From a bacterium (GTDB lineage Bacteria; Patescibacteriota; Patescibacteriia; Patescibacteriales; GWC2-42-12): a stretch of 51,455 nucleotides of DNA. The notes under the pieces were generated by a model, which saw only the letters and a list, made by a program, of their open reading frames with translations, did not search any database and was not told where the DNA came from. The DNA lies in contig JAUSGE010000014.1 of NCBI GenBank assembly GCA_030649205.1, positions 92,717 to 144,171 of the forward strand. Reading direction: 5' to 3'. Of this stretch, positions 8,992-17,502 are shown one piece after another. Position numbers and translations under genes: made by a program. The stretch's first letter is position 1; the number at the start of each line of letters is the position of its first letter.

Positions 8992-9603
8992 ATGATCGGC
9001 ATAGTTAATTATGGAGCTGGCAATTTGCAATCTGTGAAAAATTCACTAGATTTTTTAAGTATTCCCAATATAGTTATTAACAAATCGGAGGAAATTAAGA
9101 ATTGTGATCGGTTAATTTTGCCTGGAGTAGGCGCTTTCGGACCGGCCATGAAAAAGCTTAATAAACTGGGGTTTTCTCAAGAAATAAAAAATTTCGTCGG
9201 CCAAAAAAAACCGATTTTAGGAATTTGTTTAGGCATGCAATTACTTTTTGAGGTAAGTGAAGAACTTGGATCGCATCAAGGTTTGGGATTGATTAAGGGA
9301 AAAGTTTTACCATTAAATAAAAAAGTGAAAGATTTACCCATTCCCCATATTGGCTGGAATAATATTATCATGAAAAAGAGTTCGCCACTTTTAAAAAACA
9401 TAGAAGATGGTTCTTGTTTTTATTTTAATCATAGTTTTTACTGCGAACCGGTCGATGAGCTAGCGGTTACGGCAGACGCTGATTATTATATAAAAATCAG
9501 TTCTGTCGTTGAAAAAGATAATGTGTATGGTTGTCAATTTCATCCGGAAAAAAGTCAATCCCGCGGTTTAACGTTATTAGATAATTTTCAGAAACTCATA
9601 TGA
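8992..9603 (+). CDS. hisH: HisH-like glutamine amidotransferase of the sugar-amidation trio
   Basis: 203 aa, class I glutaminase. The nucleophile is Cys79 in GICLGMQLL, and the His-Glu pair is H184/E186 in CQFHPEKS. It hydrolyses glutamine to feed ammonia to the HisF-like partner encoded directly downstream with a 4-nt ATGA overlap. No other histidine biosynthesis genes are present, and the next gene is a WbuX-type sugar amidotransferase. It is therefore most likely the HisH2-type subunit of acetamidino-sugar synthesis rather than of histidine synthesis. Confidence 0.88.
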   Translation: MIGIVNYGAGNLQSVKNSLDFLSIPNIVINKSEEIKNCDRLILPGVGAFGPAMKKLNKLGFSQEIKNFVGQKKPILGICLGMQLLFEVSEELGSHQGLGLIKGKVLPLNKKVKDLPIPHIGWNNIIMKKSSPLLKNIEDGSCFYFNHSFYCEPVDELAVTADADYYIKISSVVEKDNVYGCQFHPEKSQSRGLTLLDNFQKLI

Positions 9604-10385
9604 TTAAGATCAGATTAATTCCAGTGTTATACATTAAAAATGGGCTAATCGTCAGAAGCGAAAATTTTTCTTATCATCAAAATATCGGCAATGTAATAAA
9701 TGAAGCCAGCCGTTATAATGAATGGAACGTCGATGAATTAATATATATTGATATTAGCCGGGAGAAGTGTTACGATTTACGTCGAGACGATCTTTATATA
9801 AAGTCGCATGATTCAATTGAAAAAATTATCAGCGAAATAGCTAAAGTTTGTTTTATGCCCTTGACCATTGGCGGAGGCGTTAGAAATATTAACGATATTA
9901 GTTATCGAATTAAAAATGGCGCTGATAAAATCACCTTAAATACCGGGGCGTTTGAACATCCGAAATTGATTTCACAAGCTGCCAATAAATTTGGTTCTCA
10001 ATGCGTGGTAATATCAGTAGATTATAAAATTATTGACAATCAACCGATAGTATTTACGAATTTCGGGCAAAAAAATACAAAAACAACAGCATTTTCTTGG
10101 ATAAAAATTTGTGAAAATTTAGGCGCCGGTGAAATTTTTCTCAATTCTATTGACCGCGATGGAAGGGCAAACGGCTATGATATTGATACGATAAGCAGGG
10201 TTGTTGAATCGACAAAACTACCCGTGGTTGCCTGCGGCGGCGCTGGTGGTCTGTATGATTTTGTTAATTTGGCTAAAAAAGTGAACATATCGGCTATAGC
10301 GGCCGGAAATATATTCCATTTCACGGAGCTTAGCTACCCTCGGGCTAAAATATTACTCAAAAAAGAAAAATTAAACTTTAGATAA
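9600..10385 (+). CDS. hisF: HisF-like ammonia-channel subunit lacking the first catalytic Asp
   Basis: 261 aa, TIM barrel of the HisF family. GGGVRNI and GAGEIFLNSIDRDG are well conserved. The residue that aligns with catalytic Asp11 of imidazole glycerol phosphate synthase is Tyr11 (IPVLYIKNG instead of the usual CLDVKDG), while the second Asp is kept (D141 in ISVDYK). A true cyclase should therefore be impaired. This fits a HisF2 role, passing ammonia from HisH to a sugar amidotransferase as in the Pseudomonas O-antigen system. It overlaps hisH by 4 nt and precedes the WbuX-like gene by 17 nt. Confidence 0.85.
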   Translation: MIKIRLIPVLYIKNGLIVRSENFSYHQNIGNVINEASRYNEWNVDELIYIDISREKCYDLRRDDLYIKSHDSIEKIISEIAKVCFMPLTIGGGVRNINDISYRIKNGADKITLNTGAFEHPKLISQAANKFGSQCVVISVDYKIIDNQPIVFTNFGQKNTKTTAFSWIKICENLGAGEIFLNSIDRDGRANGYDIDTISRVVESTKLPVVACGGAGGLYDFVNLAKKVNISAIAAGNIFHFTELSYPRAKILLKKEKLNFR

Positions 10386-10402
10386 TTAAGTTAAAATTAA
10401 TT

Positions 10403-11629
10403 ATGAACAAAAATATCAATAAAGTAATCTATTGCAAAAAATGTGCTTATCCATCCAGTTCAGCTGTTCCTCTGGCTTTCGGCGAGGACGGTATTTGCTC
10501 GGGCTGTAAAACCAGTAGCCAAAGCCGTGGAATAGATTGGGAAAGCCGCAGAAAAGAATTCGAAAGATTAATTGAAGAATATCGAAATAAAGACGGTAGC
10601 GGATATGACTGTATTATTCCGGTGAGCGGCGGTAAAGACAGTTATTTCCAAATTCACTTAATCAAAAAGATTTATAACCTCAATCCCTTGTTGGTCACTT
10701 ATAATGGGAATAATTATACCCCGACGGGAATGAAAAATCTTATTAATATGCGGAATGTATTCGGCGTTGATCATATTTTTTTTACGCCAAGCGTTGATAC
10801 TTTGAAAAAATTAAATAGGTTAGGAATGCGTATTATGGGCCGCGTTAATTGGCATTATGCCGCCGGAATTTTTACTTATCCGATCAGAGTGGCCGTTGAA
10901 ACAATGACGCCGTTAATGATTTGGGGAGAACACGGCTTTATGGATCTGGGTGGAATGCACTCTTATGATGATTTTGTTGAATTTACTTATCGTTTTCGCC
11001 ATGAACATGCCTTAGGAGGTTATGAATGGTTTGACTTTCTAAAATTAGCCCCGAAATTTGATGAGAAATTAACCAAACAGGAATTAATTTCTTTGATGTA
11101 TCCGTCGGATCAGGAAATTGCCAAGGCGGGAGTGAGAGGCATTTACATTTCCAACTATTTTCAATGGGATGCAAATGTGCATGGCCCGATGATGGTTAAA
11201 AAATATGGATTCAAAGTATCTGAAGAACCGTTTGAACGAACATATCGCTTGATGTCAAATTTAGATGATATGCATGAAAATGGAATTCATGATTATATGA
11301 AATTTGTAAAATTCGGTTATGGCCGGGCTACCGATCACACTAGTAAAGACATTCGTTCTGGTATTATGACTCGACAAGAAGCAATTGAAATCGTCAAAAA
11401 AATGGATTGTATTAAATCCAAAGATTTGCGCCGTTGGTTAGACTATGTGGGTTGGACCGAAAAAGAATTTGATAGAGTAGCCGATACTTTTCGTGATCCG
11501 CGGGTATGGTGGATAAAAAATGGCGAATGGTGGAAAGACAATGTTTGGGGAAAGCCGTCTTCTTACGGCAAGGTTAATTTATCGCCGGCTATGCAAGAAA
11601 AGTATCGCCAGAATAAAAAAGCCGTTTAA
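10403..11629 (+). CDS. N-acetyl sugar amidotransferase (WbuX/WbpG/PseA-like)
   Basis: 408 aa. An N-terminal four-cysteine site (C11, C14, C32, C35) probably binds metal. An ATP-pyrophosphatase PP-loop SGGKDS follows at residues 75-80. This is the architecture of enzymes that turn an N-acetyl group into an acetamidino group with ammonia from HisH/HisF. PseA in Campylobacter and WbpG in Pseudomonas are related. Together with pseB, pseC and pseI it points to a 7-acetamidino derivative of pseudaminic or legionaminic acid; which one is not settled by sequence. Confidence 0.88.
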   Translation: MNKNINKVIYCKKCAYPSSSAVPLAFGEDGICSGCKTSSQSRGIDWESRRKEFERLIEEYRNKDGSGYDCIIPVSGGKDSYFQIHLIKKIYNLNPLLVTYNGNNYTPTGMKNLINMRNVFGVDHIFFTPSVDTLKKLNRLGMRIMGRVNWHYAAGIFTYPIRVAVETMTPLMIWGEHGFMDLGGMHSYDDFVEFTYRFRHEHALGGYEWFDFLKLAPKFDEKLTKQELISLMYPSDQEIAKAGVRGIYISNYFQWDANVHGPMMVKKYGFKVSEEPFERTYRLMSNLDDMHENGIHDYMKFVKFGYGRATDHTSKDIRSGIMTRQEAIEIVKKMDCIKSKDLRRWLDYVGWTEKEFDRVADTFRDPRVWWIKNGEWWKDNVWGKPSSYGKVNLSPAMQEKYRQNKKAV

Positions 11630-11680
11630 GACATAAAGTTAGCATCCGCTATGTTGTAGCTTGATTGAAAAACTATTTTT

Positions 11681-12751
11681 ATGAAAATAAAACCGTTAAA
11701 AATTAAAACACCTAAAGGCATAAGATTGATCGGCCCGGGCCAGCCGGTTTTTATCATCGCCGAAATGTCTGGCAACCATAACCAGGACATTGATCAGGCT
11801 TATAAAATTATTGACGCGGCTATTGAGGCGGGAGCCGATGCCGTAAAAATGCAAACTTATACCGCTGATACCATAACCATTGATTGCGATAACGAATATT
11901 TTCAAGTCAAAGCAAATGATGCTTGGAAAGGCCAGACTCTTTACAGTTTGTATAAGAAAGCTTATACGCCATGGGAATGGCAGGCTAAATTAAAAAAATA
12001 CGGCGAAGCCAAAGGAATTTTAGTTTTTTCCACGCCGTTTGACGCGACGGCCGTGGATTTTTTAGAAAAATTGAATGTCGCAATCTATAAAGTGGCTTCG
12101 TTTGAAGTGGTCGATATACCGTTGCTTAAAAAAATTGGGCAAACAAAAAAACCGGTAATTATGTCGCGGGGTATGGCCTCGGTGGAAGAAATAAAATTTG
12201 CGATTAAAACATTGATAGAAAATGGTTGTCCGCAGGTGGCAATTTTACATTGTGTCAGCGGCTACCCGGCAAAACCGGAAGAAATGAATTTAGCCACCAT
12301 TGCCGATATTCGCAAAAGATTTAAAGTTATTGCCGGTTTATCCGACCATACTTTGGGCATAACAAGTTCAATCGCTGCCGCGGCATTAGGCGCGTCAATT
12401 ATTGAAAAACATTTAACGATTAAACGCTCCGCCGGCGGTCCGGACGCCGGCTTTTCTCTTGAGCCGGATGAATTTAAAAATTTAGCTCGAGCGGTGCGTG
12501 AAGCCGAACAAGCCATAGGCCGAGCGGCTTATGGCGCTGGCAAAAAAGAAGCGGCAAACATAATTTTCAGAAAATCTTTATTTGTTGTGAGCGATATGAA
12601 AAAAGGTGAAAAATTTAATCCCCAAAATGTTCGTTCTATTCGCCCCGGTAACGGCCTGGCGCCGAAATATTTTGACCGGGTTATCGGCCAAACCGCCAAA
12701 GAAAATATCGCCCGAGGCACGCCTTTAAGCCGGCGCTTGGTAAAAAGATAA
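11681..12751 (+). CDS. pseI: Pseudaminic acid synthase, PseI-like
   Basis: 356 aa. It begins with the PseI-typical FIIAEMSGNHNQ (residues 24-35) and MQTYTADT, carries the synthase core (GLSDHTLG, IEKHLTIKR), and ends in a SAF/antifreeze-like domain (IRPGNGLAPKY, IARGTPLSRRL). The enzyme condenses PEP with 6-deoxy-AltdiNAc. The wording of the N-terminal motif favours PseI over NeuB or LegI. A decayed second copy lies at 8779-8969. The stop is followed after 1 nt by the start of the PseH-YdcF gene. Confidence 0.9.
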   Translation: MKIKPLKIKTPKGIRLIGPGQPVFIIAEMSGNHNQDIDQAYKIIDAAIEAGADAVKMQTYTADTITIDCDNEYFQVKANDAWKGQTLYSLYKKAYTPWEWQAKLKKYGEAKGILVFSTPFDATAVDFLEKLNVAIYKVASFEVVDIPLLKKIGQTKKPVIMSRGMASVEEIKFAIKTLIENGCPQVAILHCVSGYPAKPEEMNLATIADIRKRFKVIAGLSDHTLGITSSIAAAALGASIIEKHLTIKRSAGGPDAGFSLEPDEFKNLARAVREAEQAIGRAAYGAGKKEAANIIFRKSLFVVSDMKKGEKFNPQNVRSIRPGNGLAPKYFDRVIGQTAKENIARGTPLSRRLVKR

Positions 12752-12752
12752 T

Positions 12753-13805
12753 ATGCCGGAAAATAAATTTAAAATAGCAAAAGCCGAAGCAGGCGATGCT
12801 AAAGCGATTTGGCTGATTAGAAATAGCCGGCCGGTAAGGAAAAATTCCCTAACTGGCAAAGCCATAGATTTTAAGAGCCATAAGGCTTGGTTTGCAAATA
12901 AATATTTTAATCGTCCCGTAAATCATTGTTTTGTATTGAAAGAAAAAAAAGGGATAATCGGCTACTGCCGCTTTGATTTATGTAAAAATAAGTATGTCGT
13001 ATCAATCGCGGTTGGCCCGTCTTATCATGGCTCTGGGTTTGGCGATAGGCTGTTAAGCCGAGCGGTTGAATTCGTTGAAGCAAATAAGGAAATTATCGCG
13101 GAAATAAAGCTGAAAAATTTACAGTCAATAAAGTTATTTCAAAAAAACGGCTTTGAAATTTATCGGCAGGACAAAGAAATATTCCATTTAAAGCTCAATC
13201 GGCAAAAAAATAGTTTTTATAAAGACGCGGTTAAGCTATATTATCTTTTGCTGAAACAACCGCCGCGAAAGAGCCAGGCGATTATCTGGCCGCAAGGCGA
13301 TAGATATGACCGCGGCCGGAAGGTATTGGAGCTCTATCAGAGGAAATGGGCGCCGATAATTGCCATAACCGGCAACAATGCCTTAATTGGCGAAAATGAC
13401 AGAGCGGAAGAAAAAAATATATCAGTTGAAAGAATGGCAAGCTGGCTTATACGCCGCGGAGTAAGCCAGCAAGATATTATTATAGATAAAAATTCGTTAA
13501 ATACTAAAGAGCAGGCAGGAAATATAATGAATTTAGCAAAAAGCAAGAAGTATAAAAGCATAATTCTGGTTGGCTCGGCCTATTACCAGCCGCGGGCGTT
13601 TTTAACTTTTTTGAAATCCGCGGCAATAAGCGGGTGGCAAGGCAGAATTATCAATCAGCCGGCCGTTATGCCCTGGAATAAAGTGCCGGGCGGGAGAAAA
13701 AAATTTGTTTGGCAGTATTTTATGGAAGAGATGGAAAAGATTAGTAAATATAAGAAAGATTTGGTTAACATTAGACAGGGGATCAAGAATTTAACAAAAG
13801 CATAG
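12753..13805 (+). CDS. Fusion: PseH-like GNAT acetyltransferase + YdcF/ElyC (DUF218) domain
   Basis: 350 aa. Residues 1-~150 are a GNAT acetyltransferase: SHKAWFANKYF, SIAVGPSYHGSGFGDRLLSRA (the acetyl-CoA loop) and LFQKNGFEIY. This pattern is like PseH, which acetylates the 4-amino sugar made by PseC. Residues ~165-330 match the DUF218/YdcF fold: AIIWPQGDRYDRG, IAITGN, DKNSLNTKEQAGN, and VGSAYYQPRA. DUF218 proteins are often envelope-linked, but no signal or membrane segment is seen here. Fusion of these two domains is unusual. The gene ends 5 nt from the convergent sugar transferase. Confidence 0.8.
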   Translation: MPENKFKIAKAEAGDAKAIWLIRNSRPVRKNSLTGKAIDFKSHKAWFANKYFNRPVNHCFVLKEKKGIIGYCRFDLCKNKYVVSIAVGPSYHGSGFGDRLLSRAVEFVEANKEIIAEIKLKNLQSIKLFQKNGFEIYRQDKEIFHLKLNRQKNSFYKDAVKLYYLLLKQPPRKSQAIIWPQGDRYDRGRKVLELYQRKWAPIIAITGNNALIGENDRAEEKNISVERMASWLIRRGVSQQDIIIDKNSLNTKEQAGNIMNLAKSKKYKSIILVGSAYYQPRAFLTFLKSAAISGWQGRIINQPAVMPWNKVPGGRKKFVWQYFMEEMEKISKYKKDLVNIRQGIKNLTKA

Positions 13806-13810
13806 AAAAT

Positions 13811-15178
13811 TTACATGCCTTTTTGGCTTAAAACGGTGGCGATGGTTTTTAAAATTATTGACAGGTCTAAAAACAAGGATCTGTTTTTTATATAGAAGAG
13901 ATCGTATTGCAGTTTCTTTAAACTGTCCGCCGGCGAAGGCGAATGGTATTCGCCGGAAATTTGGTCCGGACCGGTCAAGCCGGGTTTGACCAAAGTTCTT
14001 TGGCCGTAAAAAGGGATAAGTTTTTCTAAATTGGCGGCTAATTCAGGCCGTTCCGGGCGCGGGCCCACGAAGCTCATTTCATGCTTTAGGATATTGATTA
14101 CCTGCGGCAGTTCGTCAATTCTGGTTTTTCTTAAGATATTGCCGAATTTGGTAATGCGCGCGTCGGCCGCCTGAGTGGGCGAGCGGTCATTGTTTTCTTC
14201 TTTCATGGTCCGAAATTTGATCAGCCGGAAAATTTTATTGTCGCGCCCCGATCGCTCCATAATAAAAAATGCCGGACCGCGGCTTTCCAGTTTGATAATG
14301 GCCGCGATCGCCAGCCAAAAGGGGAGAGTAATAATCAAAATAATCAGCGCCAGAATAAAATCGTAAATTAACTTTACGCGGTCAAACCACAATTTAGCGC
14401 TTTCATTCAGATTTTCCAAAAACCACATTTGATTAACCGTGTCCAAAGGAATTCTGCCGGTAATGGTTTCGTAAAAATTCGGCAGGCTGACATAGTTAAT
14501 TCGGTAGGGCAGGCAGTTAAATAAGGCGGTTCTTAAAGTTTCCGACTGGTGCGGGTCATGGGATAAAACAATCATATCAAGCTTATGGCCGGAGATTAGT
14601 TTTTCCAGATCGGCGATTGGCTTGATGTCCTGCCCGTCCGGCAGACAGGCGGTTTGCTCAGCCGTTTTATCGTCAACTATAAAACTTATGTTAAAACCCA
14701 GATGCGGCTTTTGCCTGAACTCCGCGATAATTTCCCGAACCAGATTGTTATAACCGACAATGCCGATGTTTATTTTCGGCAAGTATGATTTTAACGACCA
14801 GTTGTAAAAATGGCGCCAAAGATAAAATAAGGCGGAAAAAATTATGATATAAAGAAACAAATTTGTTTTTGGCGCGATGCCAACGCCGGGAATTAAGTAG
14901 AAAAAGGCTACCGAGGCCAAGGCCGCGACGGCTAGCGCCCGGCCGCCTAATTGATAAAATTTGGAATTATTCACCGCCAGGTTTAGATTGTAAAGATTTG
15001 AAATATAAAAAATTATCAGCCATAAAAAGAAAATCGCGGTGAACGGCCAAAAATGCGCCGCCCAGATTTCGGCCTTGTAGCTGCCCCAATACCTGGCCGT
15101 TAAAGTTAAATATAGGGTAAAATAAAGGACAATTATATCGCCGGCGATTAGCGTAAATTTTTTGACATTATTATTCAT
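13811..15178 (-). CDS. Undecaprenyl-phosphate sugar-1-phosphate transferase (WcaJ/RfbP family)
   Basis: 455 aa. Several hydrophobic helices occur in the first ~130 residues, then a nucleotide-binding-like middle region. The C-terminal bacterial sugar transferase domain has one re-entrant/membrane helix and the motifs KFRTM, RIDELPQVINIL and MSFVGPRPERPE. It should load the first sugar phosphate onto the lipid carrier at the inner membrane. A short insert reading ACLPDGQ (near 14628-14655) is encoded by a small palindrome and looks like a repeat inserted in frame. The minus-strand promoter lies directly upstream with the -10 box 6 nt from the ATG. Convergent with the Pse cluster. Confidence 0.88.
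   Translation of the reverse strand: MNNNVKKFTLIAGDIIVLYFTLYLTLTARYWGSYKAEIWAAHFWPFTAIFFLWLIIFYISNLYNLNLAVNNSKFYQLGGRALAVAALASVAFFYLIPGVGIAPKTNLFLYIIIFSALFYLWRHFYNWSLKSYLPKINIGIVGYNNLVREIIAEFRQKPHLGFNISFIVDDKTAEQTACLPDGQDIKPIADLEKLISGHKLDMIVLSHDPHQSETLRTALFNCLPYRINYVSLPNFYETITGRIPLDTVNQMWFLENLNESAKLWFDRVKLIYDFILALIILIITLPFWLAIAAIIKLESRGPAFFIMERSGRDNKIFRLIKFRTMKEENNDRSPTQAADARITKFGNILRKTRIDELPQVINILKHEMSFVGPRPERPELAANLEKLIPFYGQRTLVKPGLTGPDQISGEYHSPSPADSLKKLQYDLFYIKNRSLFLDLSIILKTIATVLSQKGM
14628..14655. repeat. Small palindrome inside the sugar transferase gene
   Basis: CTGCC and GGCAG arms around a 5-nt loop, with CCTG/CAGG further out. On the minus strand it encodes the stretch ACLPDGQ between the Rossmann-like middle domain strands (after TAEQT). 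The surrounding protein is conserved in style but this peptide is not part of the family core, so it looks like a mini-element tolerated in a loop. Confidence 0.5.
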
Positions 15179-15184
15179 GAAAAT

Positions 15185-15213
15185 ATAATACTAATTTTAG
15201 AGTAAAAAGTCAA
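15185..15213 (-). promoter_or_regulatory. Promoter of the sugar transferase, leaderless type
   Basis: On the minus strand: -35 TTGACT (15213-15208), 17-nt spacer, -10 TATTAT (15190-15185), then only 6 nt to the ATG at 15178. Transcription should start at or next to the start codon. Confidence 0.75.
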
Positions 15214-15222
15214 ATGACGTTG

Positions 15223-15254
15223 GACGTCGGACGTCCGATTGGACGTCCGACGTC
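15223..15254. repeat. GACGTC inverted repeat between divergent promoters
   Basis: A perfect 14-bp inverted repeat (GACGTCGGACGTCC) around the loop GATT, preceded by one more partial GACGTT unit. It lies between the two divergent -35 boxes and overlaps the -35 of the rightward gene. Related copies occur at 28990-29015 and 44130-44160. It could be an operator or a mobile palindrome. Confidence 0.8.
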
Positions 15255-15268
15255 TTTTGAGCTATAAT
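15239..15268 (+). promoter_or_regulatory. Promoter of the delta-prime gene, leaderless type
   Basis: -35 TTGGAC (15239-15244, inside the GACGTC repeat), 18-nt spacer, -10 TATAAT (15263-15268), then 6 nt to the ATG at 15275. The predicted transcription start falls on the ATG. Confidence 0.65.
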
Positions 15269-15274
15269 ATTTTT

Positions 15275-16294
15275 ATGAAAACCCATAAAAATAAACTCAA
15301 CTGGCCCATCGTCGGCAACAGTCATATTTTTGATTTTTTAGAAAAAAGTTTGGCCAATAAGAAGGTTGCCGGGAGCTATATTTTTACCGGTCCGGCCAAT
15401 ATCGGTAAAACTACGGCCGCTTATTTTTTTGCGCGCAGCTTGGTTTGCGAAGCTGAAGGCGCGCCGGCTCTGCCTTGCGGCCAGTGCCCGGCCTGCTTGG
15501 CCGCGGCCAAAGGAATCCATAGCGACATTTATTTAATAAAAAAACCGGCTGATAAAAAAAATATTTCCATTGATCAGGTCAGGGATTTTATCAGAAGCCT
15601 AAGCTTGAGCTCATTTTTAAATTCATATAAAATCGGCATTATAAAGGGCGCGGAAAATTTGAGCGAAGGCGCGGTTAACGCTTTGCTCAAAACTTTGGAA
15701 GAGCCGAAGATTAAGGTGGTGATAATTTTGACCGCCGCCGACATTGATGTTTTGCCAAAAACTATTTTATCGCGCAGCCAGATTTTAAATTTTTCGCCGG
15801 TTAAGAGCGCCGCGATTTACGACGATTTGATTAAAAATTATCAGGCCCAGAGGAGCCAGGCCAAGAATTTTTCGCGCTTGGCGGCCGGCCGGCCGGCTCT
15901 GGCAATAAAATTTTTGCAAAACCGTGAATATTATGAAGATTATCAGCGGCTGGCGCGATCGTTTATCGGGCTGTTAAGCCCTGACATCAACTCGCGCTTC
16001 AGCGCCATTGAAAATATCATCGGCAAGGAAGCGAGCGGGCAGGAGGCGGTAAAACTGGCTTTGGGCGCGCTTCAGGTTTGGCAAAATTTAGCCAGGGATT
16101 TGATGCTCCTGGATTTGAATCTGGCCGATTTGGCCCAGCATGAAGCTTTCGCCGAAGAATTGTCCGCGGCCAAAGGCAGATTTAACCTAAAATCGCTATT
16201 AAGCCTAATTAATGTTTTAAAGCAAAGCCGAGACTATTTGGCGGCCAACGTTAATCCCAGGCTGGCGCTGGAGAATGTGGCGGTGAGTTTTTAA
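15275..16294 (+). CDS. holB: DNA polymerase III delta-prime subunit (clamp loader)
   Basis: 339 aa from the ATG at 15275. This start is preferred to the in-frame TTG at 15239, which lies inside the promoter. Walker A GPANIGKTT is at residues 39-47, a four-cysteine zinc module (CGQCPACL) follows, and the sensor/SRC-like region reads KTLEEP...LSRSQ. Delta-prime opens the sliding clamp together with DnaX and delta. The Walker A is more intact than in E. coli HolB, so a DnaX/gamma-like paralogue is possible, but the short length without a tau extension favours delta-prime. Confidence 0.8.
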   Translation: MKTHKNKLNWPIVGNSHIFDFLEKSLANKKVAGSYIFTGPANIGKTTAAYFFARSLVCEAEGAPALPCGQCPACLAAAKGIHSDIYLIKKPADKKNISIDQVRDFIRSLSLSSFLNSYKIGIIKGAENLSEGAVNALLKTLEEPKIKVVIILTAADIDVLPKTILSRSQILNFSPVKSAAIYDDLIKNYQAQRSQAKNFSRLAAGRPALAIKFLQNREYYEDYQRLARSFIGLLSPDINSRFSAIENIIGKEASGQEAVKLALGALQVWQNLARDLMLLDLNLADLAQHEAFAEELSAAKGRFNLKSLLSLINVLKQSRDYLAANVNPRLALENVAVSF

Positions 16295-16296
16295 CA

Positions 16297-16401
16297 TGTC
16301 ATTGCGAGCGTAGCGAAGCAATCTCACGGATGGAAAGTTTAAATTAAAGTTTTTTGTTCGTGAGATTGCTTCGCCCCGCATCCGCGGGGCTCGCAATGAC
16401 A
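16297..16401. repeat. Intergenic hairpin repeat, family A, copy 1
   Basis: Begins TGTCATTGCGAGCG...GAAGCAATCTC and ends GAGATTGCTTCG...GCTCGCAATGACA. The outer arms are inverted repeats, while the middle differs from the other copies. A GC-rich sub-hairpin (CCCCGC...GCGGGG) is nested in the right arm. It lies exactly between holB and the next gene. Confidence 0.9.
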
Positions 16402-16409
16402 AATAATAT

Positions 16410-17489
16410 ATGCCAATAAAAAAATTTAAAATTATTTTTTTAGCCTTAATGCTGACTTTAGTCTTGTCCGGCTGCGGCCTAACGGTCAATACCGGCAGCA
16501 ATATCGGCGTTGGCGCCGGCGGAGCGACTGACGGCGGCATCTATCAGTCGGTTGATAAAGGAACCACCTGGCAGCAGAAAACTTTGATTCAAAGCGTCGG
16601 CGCCAGCAGGAGTTTCGCATCCGTTGATATCGCCTCTTTGGCCTTTGATCCGGGCGATAGCCAGGCAATTTACGCCGGTAGTTTGGATAATGGCTTATTT
16701 TTTAGCTACAACAGCGGAGATAGCTGGCAAATAGCCGCTAGTTTGGGAAAAATCAGCGTGGCCGCTATTGCCATAGATCCGGCGGATAAGTGCGTTATTT
16801 ATGCCGCCGCCGCTAACAAAGTCTATAAATCAGCTGATTGCAATCGCAGCTGGTCGCAGGCTTATTTTGATAATGATCTGCAAGCAAAAATAACCTCGCT
16901 GGCCATAGATAGTTTTTCCAGCGCCAATATTTTCATCGGCACTTCGCGCGGCGATATAATAAAAAGTTCGGACCGAGGCTTAAGCTGGCGGGTGGCGGGC
17001 AGATTGGACAGCCAAGTGGAAAAAATCGTAATTAGCCCGGCCGGCGGCAAGGCGGTGTTTGCCGGCACAGTTTCCCAAGGCCTGTTCCGCTCTCTTGATG
17101 GCGGCGCGACTTGGGCGAGCTTGTCGGATAAATTAAAAAATTTCGGCGATAGCCAGCGCTTTCGCGATTTGGTTATGGTAAAGAAAGAAAAGACCGAAAT
17201 ATTTTTAGCCAATAACTATGGCTTGATAAAATCAACCGACGGAGGCAATGCCTGGTCCAGCATAGCGCTGTTGACTCCGCAGCAGCGAGCCAGAATCAAT
17301 ACAATCGCGGTTAACCCTAATAATACCGCGGAGATTTATTACGCAACCGACACGACCTTTTATCGTTCTTTGGATGGGGGTAAAAATTGGTCCGCGAAAA
17401 AATTGCCCACCAACCGCGCCGGCTGGCGGCTCTTGCTTGATCAGAAAAATCCGAGTATTATATATTTGGCGGCTAAAAGTTTAAAATAA
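16410..17489 (+). CDS. Lipoprotein with a BNR/sialidase-like beta-propeller
   Basis: 359 aa. An N-terminal signal peptide ends in the lipobox LSGC (around residues 19-22), so the mature protein should be lipid-anchored outside the membrane. About seven repeats contain the Asp-box-like pattern S-x-D-x-G-x-x-W: SVDKGTTW, SYNSGDSW, SADCNRSW, SSDRGLSW, SLDGGATW, STDGGNAW and SLDGGKNW. This makes a sortilin/Ycf48-type propeller likely. No sialidase catalytic residues are apparent. The function is unknown, possibly a scaffold or assembly factor. frr follows after 13 nt. Confidence 0.8.
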   Translation: MPIKKFKIIFLALMLTLVLSGCGLTVNTGSNIGVGAGGATDGGIYQSVDKGTTWQQKTLIQSVGASRSFASVDIASLAFDPGDSQAIYAGSLDNGLFFSYNSGDSWQIAASLGKISVAAIAIDPADKCVIYAAAANKVYKSADCNRSWSQAYFDNDLQAKITSLAIDSFSSANIFIGTSRGDIIKSSDRGLSWRVAGRLDSQVEKIVISPAGGKAVFAGTVSQGLFRSLDGGATWASLSDKLKNFGDSQRFRDLVMVKKEKTEIFLANNYGLIKSTDGGNAWSSIALLTPQQRARINTIAVNPNNTAEIYYATDTTFYRSLDGGKNWSAKKLPTNRAGWRLLLDQKNPSIIYLAAKSLK

Positions 17490-17502
17490 TGATCTAAAAA
17501 AT

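Noticed and set aside
8992-10385. Histidine biosynthesis genes
   Set aside because: No other his genes are near, HisF lacks its first catalytic Asp, and the next gene is a sugar amidotransferase.
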